Assembly (NCBI GenBank): GCA_036785325.1
Contig: JAXIVH010000005.1
Span: forward strand, 10,744,254 to 10,808,253
Source of the DNA: Urophycis tenuis
Lineage: Eukaryota > Chordata > Actinopteri > Gadiformes > Phycidae
Direction of reading: 5' to 3'
Length of the DNA stretch: 64,000 bases
In this document: positions 44,169-56,804 of the stretch, one piece after another
Position numbering within the stretch: position 1 is the stretch's first letter
How the letters are laid out: the number at the start of each line of letters is the position of its first letter
Notes under the pieces: model-generated
What the model was told of the DNA's origin: nothing
Seen by the model: only the letters and a program-made list of their open reading frames with translations
Databases searched by the model: none
Program-made: the position numbers and the translations under genes

Positions 44169-46812
44169 ACGCACACGCACACGCACACACACACACACAC
44201 AGTTTGACTGTGTTCACACATGGTTATGTGGACATCACTTATGGGACCTGGTCCATCCAGCTGGGTGGGATGTACTCACCATTAGTCTGTTGAAATGTGC
44301 TGATGATGGTGACGCATGTGAAAATGAGGGGGTCAAAGGACCAGAGGTCAAGGGCTGAGGGTTGATATTTGTATCTCGGCGTCAGCTGCAGAGAGGGTAG
44401 CAGCTTGACCCTGCGCTTCGGGCGCTCCTCCCCATGTCAAGAGTCTCGGCCCTGGGAAGACCTATGGTGTTCCCAGGGACCGCACACACTAGATCCATCA
44501 ATTCATCCGCAATAATGTGTTATTAATAAAGTGATGCATGACATATAATACGACCTCTAATGCAAACAAGTCATTAGCATCCTATGAATATGAATGCCTT
44601 TCACTACTCGCCTATGGACAAGTGCACTCTATTGTCCTAGTGAGCATGCTCGATTTAACACATAAGGATTATATTGAATCCTTATTTTCTACTACATGTA
44701 TTTTTGTTCTGCTGGTGCAAGAGGAGTCAAAGGAGTAAAAAAGTAAATGATACAAAATAATGTCCATTGCTCAGTAACAGTCAGGACCTATTGGTCTCTC
44801 CAAGGTTGTAGCTTGAGGAGATGATCACGAAGCAGGGATCAGGAATAGCACTGGGTCACTACTTTGACTCCACGTACTTATGCCCTCTGACTTTCTTCTT
44901 CTTTAACTAGCACTTCTTTGTCTTGGAGCTCGGCTCCCTCTATTCTCATGTCCCTCCTCTAGAGCAGGGCAACGCTGCTCAAGACAAAGACAAGTGACGT
45001 TGACAAATAGACTTTACTGTGTTGCCTGATGCTGGCCTGGATAGATGTGTGCTCTGTCCTCAATGGGGGGGCTACCAGAATAGCACGACCAACGGCCCAA
45101 TCACAGCTCTTCATGTCACAACATACTCTGTGTGGGGATCTCTTCAACGGAAGCAAAGCAGAACAAGGTAGGAAGGGCTCAGCTTCAGATGTCTTCCCTG
45201 TACTGGTAGCTATCACAACCAGCCTCAGCATCTGTTGTCTTTAGACCTGCAGGATGGTCGCTGGCTTATATTCACAAAGGAACTAAATCTGTTTGAGTAA
45301 TCATGTGACAACATGAAAGAAACTGAGACTTTTTGTACAATATCTCACTAAATATATTTACATGACATACAATTCGCCATCAGTGCAATACATAGGAATG
45401 TTGCATATTTACCAAATGTTAGACTCTTTCCTTAATGAAGAAAATGAAATCAGATGACAGAAGCTGATGTAACTCATTTTCAAAGTAACATGTGCAACTT
45501 TCATATTGGTTAACAGCTTCACGATAAAATCAAAAAATAAAATCCACCCTATCCACAATCAGATATGTAGCATTTAAAAACTAAATCACATGTACATATA
45601 TATCTTTCATATAGGTCATGGGTTGCATTTGTACAAACACTATATGTGACTTTGGCAGTTTCTTAGGAACAAAGTAGAATTGTAAAATATGGAATATCAA
45701 ACTATCAAACTGTTTGCAATGTTATGCATGGTTTCCCTTCCACAGCGCATGTTCACAGTGGTCATTCAGAAAGGCTGGAAGCGGATCGCCAAACAGGAAT
45801 GGGAAATAATAACTAAGGAAAACAAAGAATTCCATCCTTTCTGCTAAGACTGTTAGCACTTGGAGGCTGTTATTGTTGTCATGTTATAAAATTACAAACA
45901 CCTATGAAGTTTTACATAGCAGTCATCGCCGTTGTTAAAAAAATGATCTTTTTTTTCCTCCCCGGGTGTACTTAAAATACAAAGAGTTTGGAGGAGGCCA
46001 GAGTGTTAGGACCCTGCCCAGTGGGGGGTCACGTGGGGGTCACGCCAGGAGACACACTGAGAACGGGACATGCACAACAGTGCTCCATGAGGACACATGA
46101 AGCAAGAGGACCAGGGTACAAATGAAAAGACTCGTCAACGATTAAAACGCCACACGCTCAGAGAATGACTTTAACACCGCACCAAATAATCGAGCAAATT
46201 TCAAACATACCGAGTTCACCATCATTAATATACGGTCGTTATGTTGATGTTTTTTTTTTGTATTTTTTTTTTACTGGTTTGGCACTTGGAACAAATCTCT
46301 GTTCAAAAAGACTAAATGTTGTACAAAAAGGTATTTTATCGTCGTGTCGTTAACATAACTCGTAGAATATATTACTGAATAGTAAGCATACGGTAAGTAA
46401 ACACTTGTACATACTTGTAGTTTAAAATGAACATTCCAACAGATGTTTTACGCACATGCACAAAAACAAACAAACACCTTTCTCTCACCCTCACCTCCTC
46501 TCCCCCTCCCTCTCCCCCTCCCTCCCTCTCCCCTCCCTCTTGGTCTCAGTTGGGCGTCCTCCAGCACTGATTGGACAATGGATGTCTCCTAATGTCTCCA
46601 GACCGTGTGGATGGCCCAGCTCCATGGGTAGACCTCTCTCCCTCTCTCTGCCTTTCTGTCTCTCTGCCTCTCTGCCTGTCTGCCTCTCTGTCTCCCTGCC
46701 TGTCTGTCTCTCTGTCTCTCTGCCTCTCTGCCTCTAGCACGGGTTAAGACAACACAACGCTTTTGACCCTGCATCTTGTACCCCCCCCCCCCCCCCCCCC
46801 CCCCTCCATCTA
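43910..46812. other. 3' flank of unc13c; no other gene seen
   Basis: This likely includes the unc13c 3' untranslated region, but I could not place a polyadenylation site. It contains (CA)n at 44124-44200, a CTGCCTCTCTGTCTC-rich pyrimidine stretch at 46490-46735 and a 24-base C run at 46781-46804, nine bases 3' of the stop codon. Confidence 0.5.
46781..46804. repeat. Poly-C tract, 24 bases
   Basis: Lies just 3' of the unc13c stop codon (G run in the transcript). Confidence 0.95.
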
Positions 46813-48581
46813 TTATGACACCTCCTCTGCTGAGCGAGTGTCCGTCTTGAGCCGCACAAACTCCTTGGCCACCTCGTCGTTGGTCCTTTGCGACAGTATC
46901 CTCATGATGGTGAGGCCCGTGTCGTCCATGGAGATGCTCTTCATCAGGGGGTAGTTGGCCGAGCAGGCGGCCTTGTCGGCCAGCTCGCGCAGCTGGATGA
47001 CCGTCATGCCCACCACGCGGTCTTCACGCGCGAAGCAGTAGTCCTTCACCGAGACGTGCAGCTCGTAGGCCTCGGGGCCGTGCTCGTTGCTCAGAACGCT
47101 GGAGGAGGAGGAGGAGGAGGAGGAGGAGGAGGTACAGGGTGAGGAGGAAGAGGAGGAGGTGGGATGAGTTGAGGAAGAGGACGAGGAGGAGGTGGTACCG
47201 GGGTGAGGAGGAAGTGGAGGAGGTGGGATGAGTTGAGGAAGAGGACGAGGAGGAGGAGGTGGGATGAGGTGAGGAAGAGAAGGAGGTGGTACGGGGTGAG
47301 GAGGAAGAGGAGGAGGTGGGATGAGGTGAGGAAGAGGAGGAGGTGGTACGGGGTGAGGAGGAAGAGGAGGAGGTGGGATTAGTTGAGGAAGAGGACGAGG
47401 AGGAGGTGGTACCGGGGTGAGGAGGAAGAGGAGGAGGTGGGATGAGGTGAGATAGAGGAGGAGGTGGTACAGGGTGAGGAATAGGAGGAGCAGATTGTGG
47501 TACGGGGGTAGGTGGAGGAGGAGGAGGAGGAGGTACCAGGTGAGGAAGAGGGGGTATGAGATGAGGAAGAGGAGGAGGTACAAGGTGATGAAGAGGAGGC
47601 AGTGGTACAAGGTGAGGGGGAGTAGAAGAAAGGAAATTAGAAAAAAAACGACGAGGCTTAAAAGGACCGCAGAACACAAATCTATCGTAGTGCCGTAAAA
47701 CTCATTGTGGGTTTACCAGGAGGTGAGAATGGAAGTAATAAAGATCTTCCCTCTGCAATTCTTAGTATTGTATAATGCAACGGGGAGCTGCATGCTGCGT
47801 AATAAAGAACACTCTAATGAGGCGTACACCGCGCTGGGCTGCTCTCTATTCCAAACCACACCTATCTGTGTTTCCACATGCAAACACAAACACCACGATG
47901 AAGAAGAAAGCGCTCTCTCCGAGAGAGCTCTATGCTGCCTGGGCTCTGACATCTTGCTTTGTTCCCGGCTACATATTATTTACTAGTGAGGGGGTGGGGG
48001 TGGGGGAGGACATTTTGGCAGGGACTGAACATCTTACTGTGGGCGTGACTGGGGCGAGACAATTCAATCGGGCTAAGGAAGTAAAATAATTGTCTTTATT
48101 CGTGAGAGCCGTGATTGCGGCCAAGCCGTTCCCAGGGCTGTTTTCTCATTATGCCCAGTGAGTTAATGGCTCCTTAAAAATCCCACGACAAAGCCATGAA
48201 TCCATACAGCGGGCAGCGCTGAGCTTGCATTGATTACAGTAGAGTTACAGCATAGTCTCCCGTCCCCCTCAGAGACCAGTCCGGGCCCCGCGGAGGACAG
48301 AATAGCACAGAGGCTCCGGGTCCATACATTACCAGGCCTGTCCCGAAACAACAGAGTGCTGACGTTACAGCTTCTCGAGCGTTGCCCTAATGTGCCGGGC
48401 CACGGCGCCGACTAACGACGAAGGCGGACTCCATGGAGCGCCGCTGAGTGAGTGCGTTAGCACGATTACAATTTAGCCTCTTTCGGAGCAGAAACGAGCT
48501 CAGCTGTTGTTTACCTATGGATGGGAATGTCAGCCCACTGACGTTCAGTTTCAGGACAGAAGCCTCCGGTTTCAGGATAGT

Positions 48582-48612
<31 letters not shown>

Positions 48613-51239
48613 CGCTGGGTGTTGGGAGAGGGGGCATGCTGCGGCAGGAAAGGGCCACCGCCATTACTCACTATTGGAATGTTTCGTTGTACTTTGGTGA
48701 CCAGTTGTTGTTCTTCGTCTTGGTGCTGAACTTGCGCTTCTTGTCAGCGAGGTGCGGGCCCACGGCGTTGACCTCCACGAAAGGCCGGAACATGGCGTTG
48801 GTCTGCCAACTGAGGTTGTTCACGCCCACCACTGGACACGACAGGGGAGGGGAGGGTCAGACAATGGTGGGGTAGGAGGATGGTTTCTGTCGCACATTTC
48901 CTCGGCATTGCCAAACAAAAAAAAGCCACGAGGGAAGTGAGTCTGCATTACTTATGCAAGGCCTTTGATAAATAAAGTGGACACTAAAAGCTTGGTGTTT
49001 TTCGACATCAATAAGGGAAAAGTAATTAGGTTTACACTGGCACTGCGCAGCTCAGGAAAGCAACTTCACGCGCCTTTTTTTTGCTCATGCAAACGTTAAC
49101 ATCATGAAAAGCTTTCTGCATACTGCTGGCACTGTGTCTGGGATGAATAACATTGTCACATACTCAGAGCTATAACATGAGAATGGACTTCAGACGTTGA
49201 TTTGAGAATACAATGTATTCACTTGCCTTTGGCTTCAATGCTCAAAGGTTTTTTTTTTAATCTAAGCATTGTAAATATTAGTGGTGATTTAGCAATGTAC
49301 AAATCGTGTTTCATTTCAGTTCATTTAACATGCTGCAATGTATACATTGCAGCTGTGCAGTACAATTCTGGTACAGATGTACAAAGCAGGGATACAAGTA
49401 TTCATGTTTTTAATGAATGCCTGTTTTTATAGAATAATGTGGCGCTTTTCCATATTCATAGCCGTTTAAAAGGAACATCAATTCCAGCAATCTCCTGCTT
49501 TTATATTGCTTTCGCATTGTAGTAATGCTGCCTTCTGTGCTGTTCACAACATTCATTTCCTAATGATGGCGTGCTCATCACACCCAGTGGAATACACCCA
49601 CAGAGGAAACACTTAGCAACAACAACTGCAGCAGCAGAGAAACAAAAAGAGCTGCCCCCTCTCAGGCCGATGGGTCTGGCCACGTCGGATCACACGTGGA
49701 CCCACCTTTGAACCGCTTGGGCTCAAAACGTGTTTCACATTTGAACCAAGATGGCCGAACACTCCGGACTCACAACAGCTTGGGAGGCAGAGAGGACGGG
49801 GGGAGGGGGGAAGCTCACCCTTCACGCTGACTTTGTGCTCCCCGGTGCCGGGGTGAGAGATGAGATCCACCTGCATCGACACCTCCCCCACGGACCCACT
49901 GGATGACTGACCTGGACACACACACACAACCCCCCAGAACCATCGACCGAGAGCAGAGGAGAACAGCACAGAGAGGAGCGAGTTAGAGAGAGAGGGAGAG
50001 AGAGAGAGAGAGATAGGAGGGATAGAGAGAGAGTGAGAGGGGGGAGAGGGAGAGAGTGAGAGGGGGAGGGAGAGAGGAGAGAGTGAGAGAGAGGAGAGAG
50101 GGGAAAGAGAGACACACACACACAAGATTTTAGCTAAATGTCAAATCACTGGGGAAGCAGCCTTTCTGTAGAGACATTTTATTTAGAGGTCGTTGTTGCT
50201 CTCATTAAGGTGGCCTTGTGCCATGGGCTGTACACCAGAGGAAACACTAATACAAATACAGAGAATCGAGTCTATGCACTGCAGCAGGTAGATAGGGAGC
50301 AGTCTGGTAGACCACCACACTCGGCTGCACTCCCACCTCTCAGGCACTCCTCTATCTGCAGGCTGAGCTACAGCACAAAACCTCTGAAAAATATATGAAT
50401 ATTTTTGGGGAAGATAAAAATACAAGCCACACATTGCCATAGGTGGCTGGGCCAACAAGCTGACTCCACCCAGCCGGGGCCAGCAGCCTCCAGACGTACA
50501 GGGACCGGTGCGACAGACAGCAGCACAGCAGCCAGAGAATCAATCAGACGCCATAATCGTCGAAAGCAATGACACAAAACAGAGATGCATCATGGGACAT
50601 TTTGGCAGCTGCTGACGGCTGTGTTGTTGAGTGGAAACCAACAAAGATGCAATGTAACTCACGCATGCGGGCATGTCATGTTTTTTAAAAACACGCCTGC
50701 ATCTTTTTCACACTCGGCTTCCCCCCAGCCTGGTCTGCCGGTTCGCCTGTCAGGGCTGATGAAGGGCCGCGCCGAGCTCATCGCTTTTCAATATGTGTCA
50801 CTGTACAAGTGACCGTGATGGCTGGTAATGAAACGACAGTCCTGATTGGTTCTAATGGGTTGGGGGGAGGGGGGGGGGGGGCGCGGCAGACCCTATTACG
50901 TTTTCGACGTCTGGGAAATCAACAGGCCATTGACCAGCCAGGGGCGGACAATCACTGGAGGAGCATTTCAGAGCCACGGCCGGGAACGCCGCGCGGCAGA
51001 GCTTTGATGGAACTGAAGCAGCCGGAAAAAACATTGAAAACAGAGGAGAGGGGGCTTAAGGGAGGGCTGCTGGAGAGCAGCACGGTGGGACAACACAGGG
51101 AGAAGCTTTAAGAAGCCGATAAGGTAGGCGTGTGGAGATGTGATCCCCGGTTGTTGTTCAATTCAGGTTACCTCAATTCAATTTCTGTAGCCTTGGCAAG
51201 GGAAACACTTTGTTCCACACGCACACGCACACACACACA

Positions 51240-51336
<97 letters not shown>

Positions 51337-51348
51337 ACACACACATAC

Positions 51349-51383
<35 letters not shown>

Positions 51384-54300
51384 CACACACAAACGCAGCA
51401 TCGCATTACAGTCACTATCACCTGCAGTGTAAAATATTTCAAACACACACAGGTCTGAGTGTGTAGGACTGGAGGGTATTATCCGTGCAGAAAAGATGGC
51501 CATAGCTCCATGACCTTGCATTGCATCTATTGTCAAACCACGGCCAGCATTACTGCATCGTTCCCTCTGTGTCTTGTTGGGGAAAAAAACATAAATAAAT
51601 AGAAGGCAGAGTCTGAAGGCATTCTCAGTGCGTTCAGTTCTAATGCTGCTCACAGACTTAATGTACCCTGGCAACCTCTCTTCCTTGTTAAAATTATATA
51701 TGACCTCATTGGATATACTGTATATATATATATATATATATATATGAGTAATACAATAATAATAATATATTAGTAATATTAGTAATATAATATCAGCAAT
51801 GTAAAACATGTAAAAACTATATATACATACATATTTTTATAATTTTTTTCACATTTCTGAGCCATTTTGATCATGTATGATGAGAATCCCTGTGGGGATG
51901 GACTCTGCTTGACATGGCGTTGATGCTCTCTACCTTGAACAAGCATAGTTTTTACAACTATTCCAGGAAGAAGGAAGAAGCTGTTTCAGGACATCCTAAT
52001 AAAACCCCTCGGGTAGAAAATATGCTACGAGCACCATACTAACACAGTGGACGGGCTGAGGAACGAGGACAGACTGTTACATGGACAGAGTGGAGAGAAG
52101 AGAAGGTAGAGAGGCAGTGTGAAGAGACATGAGAGATGAGATAGAGGAGAGACACTTAACAGAAGGAGAGCGGAAGGGAGAGAGAGAGAGAGAGATGAAG
52201 AGAGACAGAGAAAAGAGAGAGAGAGAGAGAGAGAGAGAGCGCGAGCAAGCAAACAATAGCTGTGAGAGTTGGAAGGAACCAGCCGAGAGGAACCAGCCGT
52301 TCCTCCCAGCCGTGCAGCCTCCCCTTGGGCCTGGCATCCCTGCTGCTAGTGGAGATAGACTGGAGATGGCAGAACCTGCCGCCTGTTTCCCATCACCGGC
52401 CTGTCTCCCATCAGCGGCCTGTCTCCCATCAGCGGCCTGTCTCCCATCACCGGCCTGTCTCCCATCGCCGGCCTGTCTCCCATCGCCGGCCTGTCTCCCA
52501 TCACCGGCCTGTCTCCCATCACCGGCCTGTCTCCCATCAGCGGCCTGTCTCCCATCACCGGCCTGTCTCCCATAACCGGCCTGTCTCCCATCACCGGCCT
52601 GTCTCCCATCAGCGTCTCCCGCCTTGTTATCAACCGATCACTTTCACGTGGGCAGAACCACGGGGTCAGGAATGTGGGTCGGGGATGCTGATGAGACCAC
52701 GGATGTGATGGACGGCAATGAACCAAACCTCACGGGACGGAAGGTCCCCTCCAGGTGGGATGAGAGATGGAGGGAAGAGGAACATAAAAGGACAGGTGTG
52801 CACAGGACTTATATTTACTCTCTGTGACTGTTTTGCCGGGTCTTTGTAATCCTTCCCAGAGACACCGAGGTGTCTCGAGAGGAAACACAGAAGGAGTGAA
52901 AACAAGTCTGATAAAAGAGAGATGAAGGTACGTGATAAGGTCAGGGATTTATTACATATTATTACGTGAGATACATATCATACGGATCATTCAGATTGTT
53001 TGCTGTGACCACGGGGGGGTCGATCACAGAGACAGACGCAATCAGCTCTGTGTTCCCATCACAGAGGAGGCCAGGCACTAAGCTGACATCAGACATAGAG
53101 GGGGAGGAACGAGAGGGGGAGAGAGGGAGACCGCGCAGCGACACGACCGCAGCGCCAACACCCCCCGTGGTTCAGTCCCACCACGACAGCTTCCTCACAG
53201 CGTGTGTTCCTTCAGACTCGTGTTGTCCACTTCATGGATAACCAATGAACCGCGGTTCATAAAACAATCAACTTCAAGCCTCGCCCAGTTTGATTCTCAG
53301 CACACGTCGTTCAGGTTTGGTTTTCTGGTTCAGGGTGTCACTGATTACGCTGACTATCGTCCCTGCGGTAATCATCACCCAGGAATAGCACCCTACTGTT
53401 CAGAAGAACGTGGCCGGCACGCCCATCAGTCTCCAACGCCCCGGGCCCCCCAGTGAATCCTGGTTGACAGACACTCACCTTGAGAGGTTTGGGTGCATAT
53501 ATATTTCTTGATCAAGGCATCTGTAGGTTGAGTGTAAAGGCTGAGCGCGTATTTAAGAGACCGCAGGTCTGGGCTCTTCTCCAGGAACGTTTTCTTCAGC
53601 CCGTTGCCTCCCGCATGGAAGTATTGCTGCAGAGAAGGAAAAAAAAAACAGGCAGGCACACGCACACACACGCACACACACACACACACACACACATAGA
53701 GCAACATGCCATGTTCACTTTATCCAATTGAAGTCCTTTATTGGTTGTTTAACCACAGTTAGTCTCCCAGGACTTCTCAAGCCCAGGCTGCTGACGACAG
53801 ACCCCGAGCCTTCAAAGGGGCAGGGAAACACACATGGAGGGGTGCCGTCTTCAGCAGGCTGGGGCAAAGATAGAGCCGTAGAAAGAGAACAAGACAAGAC
53901 ATTTAGTGTGAAGGCAAAGCTACTACAATCCATCCTGGTCATCACCAGAGTCCACCAGTAAGGTACAAACCTGGGTCACGGTATAGGGGACAATATTATG
54001 AGTATGGTTGTATTAATAGGGATATACTGTAGAATTGTTGTGGTATTGGGGATACACAAATTTACTCAAATTTACACCCATTTGTGATGTAATATTACAT
54101 CACAAATGGGTGTAAATTTGAGGTTAACTATTAACTATTAACTATTTAGATTAACTATTTAGTTACCTACTATCAAACAGTATGACTACGTTTCAGTGAT
54201 GGGAATTTACTTTACAATACCATAAGTATGATAATTCAGTATTGGGAATATACTATGCAGTACTACAACTTTGGTTCAGTATTGGGAATCCATAAAATCC

Positions 54301-55801
54301 TATCGTCTCCAAAAGCCTGACTGAGGCCTGGAGGCTGGCTGCAGTGTGAGGCTGGGGGAGGTGAGGCTAACAGCCACCTCATGGGGTAATTGCCATGAAT
54401 TTCCCTCCGAGGGCCATGCTGGGCGGATAATGTGCGCCTGCACTGATAAGCCTGATGAAGCAGGACGAGGAGGCGTCACCACAGAAGATGGATGTGGAGG
54501 AAGGCCCAAGCTGGCTCTCATCAGAGGTTCAGATGCTGGCGTCAACATCAGGCTACTATATTAGCCGATTAGCCATCAGGCTACTGTATTCGCCTATTAG
54601 TTATCAGGCTACTATATTAGCCTATTGCCATCAGCTTACTTTTTTGGCCTATTAGCCATCAGCCTACTTGTTTGGCCTATTAGCCTTCAGGCTACTATAT
54701 TGGCCTATTAGCCATCAGGCTACTGTATTAGCCTGTTAGCCATCAGGCTACTGTATTCGCCAATTAGCCATCAGGCTACTGTATCGCCAATCGCTTTGAT
54801 TTACGTACAGCTCAACTGGGGTCAGTATGTAGCATGCATGTGACTTTTCTCTCCAGTGCAATGAGATAAACAGATCATTAATCCCCCTCAATTTGGGGGA
54901 GTCCATTCATTGGTTCAGAGTCTCTTAGGAGACATGTCACCTACATAGAGGTTAAGGAAAGAGGCTGGAGGCTACGATGTTGTTAGCGCAAAGCTGACCT
55001 GTTGAGCAGAATGTCCAAACTAAACTTGCAATGCAATGGCAGCCACGGCTAGCTTCTTCAGGGGGAAGGAATCCTCTTCTATTCCATTCAGCAGCATTGT
55101 GTTTGATAGCATCCGTGTGGGCACATTTACAGTGAATATGTTGAACGATATAGAAGATGAAGTCAGATGGTAAAGTGGCAGCTCTCTCTAAGCCCCTGCT
55201 ATGAACAGGGTGAAACATATAGGGTGAAATATATAGGGTGAATTTAACAGCTGAGTTTAGCTGGAGCGATGAAAACATGAAGGATTCTTCCACACAAAGC
55301 TAATCTCAAAAAAAGGAATGAATGGATGATGACAAAGAGGGGCTGAATCATATCTCTCTGGCATTGTACCTCCCCAGCTTATCAATTGAAGAGAAAGGGG
55401 TCAGTGTTCATGTCCAACTTCCATTTGGGTGAAGAGTGCTTTCTGCAGCCTTCAAACGAGACATTTCTAAATGTCTTAAACCATCTTTAAAAGAAAATAT
55501 AAAATGAAGGATTCTTATGGAGGTGTACCTGCTGCTGCTGCAAATATATTTTATATCAGTTGTATTTAAAGTACTCATTCACCCTTTACAGTTAAATCTT
55601 GTCTTCTCAGGAGACATACAGTATTAACTTAACCCGGTAGCCCCCATCTGCTGAGATATTACTAAACTGCGTTCATTTGCGCTTCTCATTACAATACAGA
55701 TGAAGAGAACGTCAGCTGCGTGATGGATCTCAACCTGAGTGCGGCCTCCTCAGAGAGAGAGAGCATAATCAATTCTTCTCCAATCAAACCCCAGCCCCAT
55801 A

Positions 55802-55838
<37 letters not shown>

Positions 55839-56754
55839 CCTCCCCAGGCGAACGCCACAATTCAGGGTGCAGCATTAATCGGAATGCCTCCCCAAAGCAC
55901 ACGGTCCATAGCTCTCACCTACACATATCAGACACTTGGCCGTCAAATTGCCTCGATGCACACTGGTGCACACTGGTGCACCAGGGTAACAGCCGAGGTG
56001 TGTTCACCGACACAGCTGTACACACCACTTTACACTGGGAGACAGCTCTGGCCATCGTTTCACATGATTAGACATCACGAGGGTCGGCTGACACATGAGG
56101 ACCAAACATCAGAAACAGGATAGTGGTGCTTTAACAGTGTCTGTTTGTGTTTAACAGCTTTTCTGTTCGAATGTATTACATGTATTACATGTAGACATGT
56201 ATTACCTCATTTTACAGAAACACACGTCACCCTGACGACAAGCAAAGGTCACCTGCAGTATCATGTTATGAACAAGGTCGTAATAATTTGACGGTTCAAA
56301 TGGGTGACACGAGACTATTTTCATATCAGATCTAGAACTCACTCCATTTCTGTTGCTGGTCATCTTCAGAATACGAGACAGCTGGGAACAACCAGGAAGA
56401 CTCACCTTGATGGTGGGGAGCACCAGATCCATGGCTGCACACTGCCGTGGAGTGAGGCTCCTGGCTTCCTCACGGGTAACATGCTCCTGGGGAGGGGGTC
56501 AAGTGTCAGGGTCAATTACAACTACATATGTGATCATTTTGACCACAAAGTTGACAGTATTGTTGTGAATGTACTTCTTATGGTCTTGAGACTGTTATTA
56601 GTGTGTGTCACCGCACATGCGGTGACACACACTAACGCATTCACTAAAAAAAGAACAACAAGTTATGTAACATAGAAAACTGAATGTTTTCACTTTGAAG
56701 ATTGACAAATATAAATCAAATTGTGTGACTCTGCTGTACATCCCTATAACACAC

Positions 56755-56804
<50 letters not shown>

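Larger units (their letters stand above)
49930..53478. other. unc13c intron with microsatellites
   Basis: Contains a GAGA-rich tract at 49985-50115, poly-G at 50868-50881, (CA)n at 51224-51392, (TA)n at 51719-51746, a GAGA tract at 52140-52240 and the 18-bp minisatellite at 52380-52617. No other exon recognised. Confidence 0.6.

Noticed and set aside
46813..47679. 288-codon minus-strand frame joining unc13c C-terminus to Ser/Pro/Leu repeats
   Set aside because: Only the part 46813-47098 is unc13c; the rest is the intronic minisatellite read through the acceptor.
52129..52726. Long open frames on both strands rich in CLPSPA or MGDRP repeats
   Set aside because: They are produced by the 18-bp minisatellite; no start, splice or family support.
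52380..54795. CRISPR-like arrays (18-bp and 28-bp repeats)
   Set aside because: Direct tandem minisatellites without unique spacers, in a vertebrate intron.
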